A stretch of 29,405 bases of DNA from Mageeibacillus sp. UBA5438 (GTDB taxonomy: Bacteria; Bacillota; Clostridia; Saccharofermentanales; DTU023): NCBI GenBank assembly GCA_002427535.1, contig DIRK01000015.1:1-29405 (forward strand), read 5' to 3'. Below the pieces are notes generated by a model. That model saw only the letters and a program-made list of their open reading frames with translations, ran no database searches and was not told the DNA's origin. Numbering within the stretch: position 1 is the first letter of the stretch; every line of letters starts with the position of its first letter. The position numbers and the translations under genes are program-made. This document shows positions 23,270-29,405 of the stretch, piece after piece.

Positions 23270-25981
23270 ATGATCACAATCACGATGGACGGGAAGACGA
23301 TTGAGCTTCAAAAACCCATCAATCTTTTAGAGGCGGCCAAGCGGGCCGGTATCTATATTCCCAACCTGTGCTATTTGGAAGAAGTCACGAACTTCGCCGG
23401 CTGCCGCCTGTGCCTAGTCGAAATCGAAGGGCATCCTAAACTTGAGACGGCCTGCTCAACCATGGCCGCAGACGGCATGGTCGTTCGCACGAATACCCCT
23501 GAGATCCGCGAGATCCGCCACGAACTGCTCGACCTTCTCATTAGTAACCATCCCATGGACTGCCTGACCTGCGAGCAGGCGGGCATCTGCACACTGCAAA
23601 GCCTTTGCTACGAGTACGGCGTGAAGGCGCCTTCGTACAAACGCAAAGAACAGGTCTTCACCATCGATATGGCCAACCCCATCATGATCCGCGATCAGGC
23701 CAAATGCATCAAGTGCGGCAAATGCGTGCGCGTCTGCCGGGAGATCCAAGTGACCTCCACCTACGATCATGTCGGCCGGGGCTTCACCTCCACGGTGACG
23801 ACCGCGAATAATGAGCCGATCAACAAGGATATTTGCCGCATGTGCGGCCAGTGTATCGCCGTCTGTCCGACGGGGGCCCTGTTTAACAAGAACTTTATCG
23901 GTTACAGGACGCAGGACTTAAAAAAGGTCCGCACCACTTGTCCGTTCTGCGGCACGGGCTGCAACTTCTATCTGAACGTCGATGTCGAAAAGAATAAGGT
24001 TGTCGGCGTGACGCCGGCGATCAAATCCCCAATTAACGGCACGCAGATGTGCGTCAAAGGGCGCTTCCACACAGATTTCATCAGTTCAGATGAGCGCCTG
24101 ACCACCCCACTCATCAAAAAGGACGGCGAATTTGTGCCCGCCTCATGGGATGAGGCGCTCAACTACGCCGCCGCCCGCTTCAAAGACATTCGTGACCAAC
24201 ACGGACCGGATTCCATTGCGGGGCTGTCATCGGCTCGATGTACGAACGAAGAGAACTATGTATTTCAAAAATTTATGCGCGCGGTGATCGGCACCAACAG
24301 TGTCGATCACTGCGCACGGACCTGACACGCCCCTACGGTTGCAGGTCTTGCAACAACACTGGGCAGCGGGGCCATGACAAACTCCGTCAACGAAATACTC
24401 GGATCTGAACTACTATTCGTCATCGGGTCCAACACCACAGAAGCACACCCGATCATCGGTAACAAGATGAAGCAGGCCGTGCGCAAGGGCACAAAATTGA
24501 TTGTGATCGACCCCCGATCCATCGAACTGGCCGAGATGGCCGACATCCACCTGCCCTTGAAATCAGGGAGCGACATCGCGCTTGTCAACGGCCTCATCCA
24601 CATCATCCTGAAAGAAGGCTGGGAGGATCGTGAATACATCGAGGAACGCACAGAGAACTTCGATGCGCTCGTCGAATCCGTAGAATCCTACACCCCTGAG
24701 CGCGTGTCCGAGATCACGGGCATCAGCAACGAAAAGCTTTATCAGACGGCCGAGCTTTACGCCAAAACCAAAAAGGCCGGCATCTACTATACGCTCGGCA
24801 TCACGGAGCATACGACCGGGACGGCCAACGTCATGAGCCTTGCCAATCTTGCGCTCGTCACCGGCCACATCGGTATCGAAAACGCGGGGATCAATCCCCT
24901 GCGCGGCCAAAACAATGTCCAGGGTGCCTGTGACATGGGAGCCCTGCCGAACACTTATCCCGGCTACCAACCGGTGACGGATCCGAAAGCCATCGAATTT
25001 TTCTCCCATCTGTGGAATGTCAAGGTGAATGAAAAAGACGGGCTTCGCATCCCGGAGATGATGGACGGGGCGCACGAGGGTACGGTGAAAGCGCTGTATG
25101 TGATGGGCGAGGACCCGATCCTCTCCGATCCGGATGCCAACCATGTGAGGGCCGCTTTTGAAAAGATGGACTTTGTCGCGGTGCAGGAAATCTTCATGTC
25201 GGAGACGGCGAAGCTTGCAGACGTGATTTTCCCCGCAACCTGCTACGCTGAAAAAGACGGCACCTTCACCTGCTCAGAGCGGCGTGTCCAGATGGTCCGT
25301 AAAGCCGTCGATCCGCCGGGTGAATCGAAACTCGACTGGGTCATCATCCAAGAGATCGCACAACGCATGGGCGCCGAAGGCTTCAACTTTGAAAGCGCCG
25401 AGGATATTTTTGAAGAAGTCCGAAAAGCCACCCCCTCCTACCGGGGCATGACCTACGAACGCCTTGTCAAAGAAAACGGCCTGCAGTGGCCCTGCCCGAC
25501 GACCTCGCATCCGGGGACAAAGTATCTGCACAAGGGAATGTTCCCGCGCGGGAAAGCCTCCTTTGTTCCGGTTGAATACGAGCCGCCGACCGAAACGGTG
25601 TCCGCGGACTATCCGATGCTCTTGACGACCGGGAGAAAACTCGGACACTACAATGTGACGACACGCTTTTCAACCCTGTTGGGATCGATCCATCCCTTTG
25701 AAGAAGCGGAGATCAGTCCGCAAGACGCGGACGCGCTCGGCCTTGTGACGCACGACTTTGTACGGGTCACAAGCCGAAGAGGCAGTGTCATGACACGTGT
25801 CCTTGTGACGGACCGCGTCACGCCGGGCCTGATGTTTATGACTTTCCACTACCCGGAGACACCGACCAATGAATTGACGCAAAACGCTTACGACCCCGTC
25901 ACTTTAACGGGCGCGTATAAAATATCGGCGGTGCGTGTTGAAAAACTGAACGATGAAGAAATTGCAAAGTTCACGGCTTAA
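23270..25981 (+). CDS. Selenocysteine-containing formate dehydrogenase catalytic subunit with N-terminal ferredoxin domains
   Basis: This is one gene of 903 residues read through an in-frame TGA at 24323-24325 (U352, in VDHCART-U-HAPTVAGL). It oxidises formate to CO2 (or the reverse) at a Mo or W bis-pterin centre. In order it has a [2Fe-2S] domain (C34, C45, C48, C62), a NuoG-like His/Cys cluster (H94, C98, C101, C107), two [4Fe-4S] clusters (C146/149/152/156 and C189/192/195/199), and the catalytic domain with C224/C227/C231/C261. H353 follows the Sec, and a molydopterin-dinucleotide domain lies at the C-terminus. ATG 23270 has AGGAGG seven bases upstream; an in-frame GTG at 23252 lies inside the previous gene. 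No NuoE/F-like or hydrogenase partner is adjacent, so the electron acceptor is unknown. Calling two separate genes here would be wrong. Confidence 0.96.
24323..24372 (+). promoter_or_regulatory. UGA selenocysteine codon and bacterial SECIS hairpin
   Basis: TGA (24323-24325) is followed, 12 bases on, by the stem GTTGCA (24338-24343) and TGCAAC (24349-24354) around GGTCT. A lower stem GCCCC (24329-24333) with GGGGC (24368-24372) encloses it. The string GGTTGCAGGTCT is also found in the E. coli fdhF SECIS, whose GGUC loop binds SelB (from memory of that element). The reading frame and the conserved protein block continue directly after the TGA. Confidence 0.93.
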
Positions 25982-25997
25982 TCGCATCCGCGATTAA
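25978..25997. terminator. Hairpin shared by two convergent genes
   Basis: TTAATCGC (25978-25985) and GCGATTAA (25990-25997) form a perfect 8-bp stem with loop ATCC. The arms contain the stop codons of both the formate dehydrogenase (TAA 25979-25981) and the LysR gene (TAA read from 25996 to 25994). On the plus strand a T-rich run follows (CTTGTTTCTTTT), so it may work mainly in that direction. Confidence 0.5.
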
Positions 25998-26905
25998 ACC
26001 GTGATCTTGTTTCTTTTCCTCGAAATCTTAGCGTACAGATCCGTCAGATCCGAAAGCACCCGAGGGTGCGAAAAATCCTTTTGGTAGACAATCTTTGTCT
26101 CTCGGATCATGCTCATGTTCTCAATAGGGAGGATCGTCATCTTCCCCTTACTCACTTCATCCATGCAGGTGCTTTTAGGCAAGATCGAGATACCCAGATT
26201 CTTGCGAACAAGATCCTTGATCGTCGCGATATTGTCCACTTCAAGGATGACATGGAACGCATCGATGGATCGGTTAAGACTTTCGAGACTTGCGATAAAC
26301 AAGTTCATCGTCGCCGATCCCGCACGGCGCAAGATCATGCGCTCGTTTTGAAGCTCATTCAAAGTCACCATCGGCTTTTTTGAAAGCCTATTCTCATTTG
26401 ACATGGCACAGACCAGATAGTCCGTATCCAAGAGGATGAAGCTAAAGGAAGGAATGGTGGTCACCCCCTCGACGATGGCCATGTCGAGATCGTAATTATC
26501 CAATCGATCATAAAGGTTTTTTATGGTGTCGGTAAGAATAGTTATGACAATGCCGGGGTTCAGGTTGCCGTACTCCGCTAAAACTTCCGCGACAATATTG
26601 CTTTCGGCGGTGTGCGTAACACCCACACGCAAGCGAGTGAGCTGTTTTTCCTGATCGGCAATCGCCATCGTCATGCGTTCGTAAAGGGTGTTCAATCGTT
26701 GGGCATAGCGGATGACGGTTTCGCCCGCGTCTGTTGGGCGGATGGCGCCCTTGCCCCGCGTAAAAAGCAGGACGCCCAGCGCTTCTTCCAACTGCTTGAT
26801 ATGCTGGCTGATCGCCGGTTGTGTCAACGAGAGGCGCTCAGCGGCTTTTGTGAAATTCTGTTCTTCTGCCACGGCGAGAAGGGAAGCGACTTTGCGGTCA
26901 ATCAT
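25994..26905 (-). CDS. LysR family transcriptional regulator
   Basis: This is a 303-residue protein of standard family length. The N-terminal winged helix-turn-helix is clear (VASLLAVAEEQNFTKAAERL then SLTQPAISQHIKQLEEALGV, to about residue 60). The effector-binding domain from about 90 has the usual two lobes (RLRVGVTHTAESNIVAEVL at its start). RBS AAGGAGG is six bases before ATG 26903-26905. It is divergent from the cation/proton antiporter and convergent with the formate dehydrogenase. An inverted repeat between it and the antiporter promoter is a good LysR site, so the antiporter is the likely target. Its inducer is unknown. Confidence 0.93.
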   Translation of the reverse strand: MIDRKVASLLAVAEEQNFTKAAERLSLTQPAISQHIKQLEEALGVLLFTRGKGAIRPTDAGETVIRYAQRLNTLYERMTMAIADQEKQLTRLRVGVTHTAESNIVAEVLAEYGNLNPGIVITILTDTIKNLYDRLDNYDLDMAIVEGVTTIPSFSFILLDTDYLVCAMSNENRLSKKPMVTLNELQNERMILRRAGSATMNLFIASLESLNRSIDAFHVILEVDNIATIKDLVRKNLGISILPKSTCMDEVSKGKMTILPIENMSMIRETKIVYQKDFSHPRVLSDLTDLYAKISRKRNKITV

Positions 26906-26931
26906 GGAGGACCTCCTTAGTATAATGAAAT

Positions 26932-26957
26932 ATAATCGGTGTAAGAAAAACGATTAT
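26932..26957. promoter_or_regulatory. Candidate LysR-type binding site
   Basis: ATAATCG (26932-26938) and CGATTAT (26951-26957) form a perfect 7-bp inverted repeat with 12 bases between. It ends one base before the -35 box of the antiporter promoter, centred near -48, a typical activator position for this family. Confidence 0.6.
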
Positions 26958-26986
26958 TTTACATTCTCATAATTTCACTTTATCAT
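26958..26986 (+). promoter_or_regulatory. Promoter of the cation/proton antiporter gene
   Basis: TTTACA (26958-26963) and TATCAT (26981-26986) each match the consensus in five of six bases and are exactly 17 apart. The coding start is about 35 bases past the predicted transcription start. Confidence 0.7.
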
Positions 26987-27027
26987 GCCCCTACAAGAGG
27001 CTCAATAGTAAAAGGAAGGAGAGAACG

Positions 27028-28287
27028 ATGGCGGAATGGTTTTACCACTCAACAAGCGGCTCGACGAGCGTCGCCGGCATTTTAATTTCTTTGTCCATCA
27101 TGCTGCTTGTAGGCTTTGCGATGACACGCGTTTCCAAGCTCCTTCGCCTGCCCAATGTGACTGCCTATATTGTGACGGGTATTCTGATTGGGCCGTATGT
27201 GTTGAATATGATCCCCACCTCCTTCATTGAAGGGACCGATTTTCTTGCCGATGTGGCGCTCGCGTTCATCGCTTTCAGCGTCGGTGAACATTTTGAGTTT
27301 CGCAAGTTAAGAAAAAATGGCATGGAATCGATGGTGATCACGCTGTTTGAGGCCTTGACCGCATCGCTGTGTGTTTTTTTACTGACTTACCTTGTCTTGG
27401 GACTCGATTTTGTATTCTCCATCATTTTGGCCGCCTTAGCGTCCGCGACCGCCCCCGCCTCCACCATGATGACGATTCGCCAGACAGGCGCCAAGGGCGA
27501 CTACGTGGATACGCTCCTGCAAGTCGTGGCGATGGATGATGTCGTGGGTCTTGTGGCCTACAGCATCGCGATTGCCGCGGCGTCCTCCATGATTCAGGGG
27601 GCCGACGGCGCAGGCGGTTTTCGTTCCGTGGTCTTGCCGGCCTTAATTAATGTTCTATTGATGGGGATCGGTGCTTTTTTTGCCTGGGTATTGAAACTCA
27701 TGATGCCGACGCGCCGCACCACTGACAACCGGCTCATCATCGCGGTGGCCATCCTGTTACTGTTCTCAGGTGTCAGCGCCCTATTGGATGTGTCGCCTCT
27801 TTTGGGCTGCATGGTGATGGGTATGGTATTTGCCAACATCGAGGGCCATGAGAAACTGTTCAAGCAGTTGAACTACTTCAGCCCGCCGATCCTTTTACTT
27901 TTCTTTGTCCGCTCAGGTTTGAGCTTTGACTTGAGTGCTTTTACTTCCCGTGCCACGATCGGATCACAGTCGCTTTTGCTTGTGGCGGTGCTTTACTTTG
28001 TCATCCGCTTAGTGGGGAAATACGTCGGCGCCTATATTGGCGCTCTTGTGACGGGCAAATCAAAGGAAGTCAGACGCTATCTGGGGCTCGCGCTCGCGCC
28101 ACAGGCCGGGGTGGCGATCGGTTTGGCGGCGCTTGTCGCCCGCCAGTTGGGACCCGATGTCGGCGGCACCTTGCAGACCATCATCTTGGCCTCCAGTGTG
28201 CTTTATGAACTGATCGGACCGGCCAGCGCGAAACTGGGACTGTACCTTTCAGGTTCATATGACAGTGACAACACAGCTGTTCACTGA
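27028..28287 (+). CDS. CPA2 family cation/proton antiporter
   Basis: This is a 419-residue membrane protein with about twelve or thirteen hydrophobic segments and no C-terminal TrkA domain. Family features are LLRLPNVTAYIVTGILIGPY near residues 39-58 and the core helix pair with ASATAPASTMM and VVAMDDVVGLVAYS (about 172-185). That region holds the acidic ion-binding residues. LGLALAPQAGVAIGLAAL lies near the end. Such proteins exchange Na+ or K+ for protons to control pH and ion balance. RBS AAAGGAAGGAGAG precedes ATG 27028. It is divergent from a LysR regulator whose candidate site abuts its promoter. The gene ends tail-to-tail with, and overlaps by 7 bases, the convergent permease gene. Confidence 0.88.
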   Translation: MAEWFYHSTSGSTSVAGILISLSIMLLVGFAMTRVSKLLRLPNVTAYIVTGILIGPYVLNMIPTSFIEGTDFLADVALAFIAFSVGEHFEFRKLRKNGMESMVITLFEALTASLCVFLLTYLVLGLDFVFSIILAALASATAPASTMMTIRQTGAKGDYVDTLLQVVAMDDVVGLVAYSIAIAAASSMIQGADGAGGFRSVVLPALINVLLMGIGAFFAWVLKLMMPTRRTTDNRLIIAVAILLLFSGVSALLDVSPLLGCMVMGMVFANIEGHEKLFKQLNYFSPPILLLFFVRSGLSFDLSAFTSRATIGSQSLLLVAVLYFVIRLVGKYVGAYIGALVTGKSKEVRRYLGLALAPQAGVAIGLAALVARQLGPDVGGTLQTIILASSVLYELIGPASAKLGLYLSGSYDSDNTAVH

Positions 28288-28808
28288 TTTAGTTTTTCAG
28301 GCATATCTTTCCTTTTCACCATCCGGGAGGCGATCCACGAGAAAATGAGGATGGCCGCCACGGTCAACACCCAACGGGTCGCCATGAACTTCAATCCGAG
28401 GTATTTCGCCTCGTTTAACAGCATGGGGATTTTGATCACGGCCCAGGCGCTCAAAATGATGATGATGTTGCGAAGTGAGGCGCCTTTTTTATACAGCATG
28501 ACGCACATGGGAAAGGCGGCATAAATGGGGCCGGCTGAGACGCTCCCGATGAGAAAGGACAAAAGGATGCCCCGGATGCCGGCGTCATGGCCGAGGTAGC
28601 GGAGGATTTTGTCCTTGGGGACCCAAACGTCGAGTAAGGCGGTCAGGACGAACACGACCGGCATGATGAGGAGCATTTCCCGGATGTAGTAGACACTGTT
28701 TTTGGCCGATTCGAGCGCAAATTCCTTTCGGACAAAAAACAAAATGACATAGATCAGCAAAATGGCGATCTGGAAAAGGTGTTTTCGAAGGAACTTCAAG
28801 ATTTTCAT
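28281..28808 (-). CDS. Permease, C-terminal half of a split YraQ/DUF318-type transporter
   Basis: This is a 175-residue membrane protein with about five hydrophobic segments. The segment LSFLIGSVSAGPIYAAFPMC and the following IIIILSAWAVIKIPMLLNEA resemble the half-repeat of the YraQ/ArsP-type permease family (DUF318), which is normally about 300 residues with two such repeats. The preceding gene, overlapping by 4 bases (ATGA), is the other half, so the two probably form one heterodimeric transporter. Substrate unknown; relatives export organoarsenicals or are linked to metal handling. The family call rests on pattern recognition. Confidence 0.65.
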   Translation of the reverse strand: MKILKFLRKHLFQIAILLIYVILFFVRKEFALESAKNSVYYIREMLLIMPVVFVLTALLDVWVPKDKILRYLGHDAGIRGILLSFLIGSVSAGPIYAAFPMCVMLYKKGASLRNIIIILSAWAVIKIPMLLNEAKYLGLKFMATRWVLTVAAILIFSWIASRMVKRKDMPEKLNQ

Positions 28809-29287
28809 ACGATCACCCCCATGAGCAAAGCGATCAGGACCGCGGCGACAAAACTTGCGGCATTGCGGACGACTGTGAATTTCGTGCCGAATTCCTTTCG
28901 TTCTAAGGGGAGCGTTACAACACCTACCATGGTCAGTGTCGTCAAGAAGGCAACTGAGGGGACGATATGGACGCCTGCGCCCACCAATGTCCCGATGAGG
29001 GGAAAGGCGATGAAGGCCGGGACGAGGGTCACGGTACCGATCAAGGCCGCGCCTAACGTCGCGGTAATCACATGTTGTCCGCTCACAAAAGACGCAATTC
29101 TTTCAGGCGGCAGCAGGGTTAAAAGAAGTCCGATCGTAATCACGATCGTGAAAATACTGAGCGCCATTCGGCGGCCCATGCGAAATGCCATTTGAAGTGC
29201 TTTTTTGGTTTTCTCACGATCCTTGAAAAAGGAAAAGACGAGGAAAGAGAAAGTGATAATCCAGATTATCAGGGTAAAAATATCCAT
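28805..29287 (-). CDS. Permease, N-terminal half of a split YraQ/DUF318-type transporter
   Basis: This is a 160-residue membrane protein with about five hydrophobic segments: a first anchor MDIFTLIIWIITFSFLVFSF, a charged loop KDREKTKKALQMAFRMGRRM, then LGAALIGTVTLVPAFIAFPL, which mirrors the GSVSAGPIYAAFP segment of the next gene. That internal similarity supports two repeats of one fold encoded separately. The start was set at ATG 29285-29287, with AAGGA five to six bases upstream; an in-frame start at 29308 has no ribosome binding site. It is the first gene of a two-gene operon, and no strong promoter was seen in the last 100 bases of the window. Confidence 0.65.
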   Translation of the reverse strand: MDIFTLIIWIITFSFLVFSFFKDREKTKKALQMAFRMGRRMALSIFTIVITIGLLLTLLPPERIASFVSGQHVITATLGAALIGTVTLVPAFIAFPLIGTLVGAGVHIVPSVAFLTTLTMVGVVTLPLERKEFGTKFTVVRNAASFVAAVLIALLMGVIV

Positions 29288-29405
29288 ATAAATCCTTAAA
29301 TACAACATTCTTTCGAAATGTGTTCCTATTGTAATACAGTTGCCTCACAGTAGCCATTGTAACCCTTTTCATTCCGCTCATAATATCCTACCGTCAATAG
29401 TAGAT

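Noticed and set aside
24323..24325. In-frame TGA suggesting a broken or split formate dehydrogenase
   Set aside because: It lies at the known Sec position, is followed by a clear SECIS hairpin, and family similarity continues in frame with no loss.
1..29405. Mobile elements, CRISPR arrays, tRNA or rRNA genes
   Set aside because: No transposase, integrase, regularly spaced repeat, or RNA gene pattern was found on reading the window.

Overview
The window looks like a chromosomal segment of an anaerobic, amino-acid- or nucleobase-fermenting member of the Firmicutes (Clostridia-like). The reasons are a glycine/sarcosine/betaine reductase gene with its GrdX companion, a selenocysteine-containing formate dehydrogenase with a clear bacterial SECIS hairpin, strong AGGAGG ribosome binding sites, several TTG/GTG starts and Firmicute-style promoters. 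The species cannot be named from the sequence. No rRNA, tRNA, insertion sequence or CRISPR array was seen.

Layout. 1-796 (minus): 5' end of a Grd reductase component B precursor gene, preceded by grdX. 936-4416 (minus): pheS-pheT, where PheS carries an unusual four-cysteine insertion. 4483-5562 (minus): an uncharacterised HEXXH zincin-like protein, divergent from an MBL-fold hydrolase at 5609-6244. 6301-9875: a cytosine-permease-like NCS1 transporter (minus), divergent from a LacI-type regulator and a PreA/dihydroorotate-dehydrogenase-like flavoprotein with a C-terminal ferredoxin domain. 10017-14931: a three-subunit molybdenum hydroxylase (Mo, FAD and 2Fe-2S subunits) and a CodA-like amidohydrolase, with its own promoter and terminator. 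15101-19855: a complete Liv-type ABC importer. 19856-20261: a 406-base intergenic stretch with a structured leader and an intrinsic terminator ahead of an acetamidase/formamidase and an APC permease (20262-22615). 22791-25981: a ferritin-like protein and the selenoprotein formate dehydrogenase. 25994-28287: a LysR regulator divergent from a CPA2-type cation/proton antiporter. 28281-29287 (minus): a YraQ/DUF318-type permease split into two overlapping genes.

How the parts may work together. The stretch from about 6.3 to 26 kb reads as a catabolic island for a nitrogen heterocycle or amide: three kinds of uptake system, a ferredoxin-linked flavoprotein reductase, a Mo hydroxylase, a cytosine-deaminase-like hydrolase, a formamidase and a formate dehydrogenase. 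Formamide or related amides would give ammonia and formate, and the formate would give CO2 and reducing equivalents; a Grd reductase of the type encoded at the left edge could act as electron sink. This parallels known purine and creatinine fermentation in clostridia, but the actual substrate is inference. The most interesting unexplained element is the structured leader with terminator at about 20029-20152, a candidate riboswitch or attenuator.
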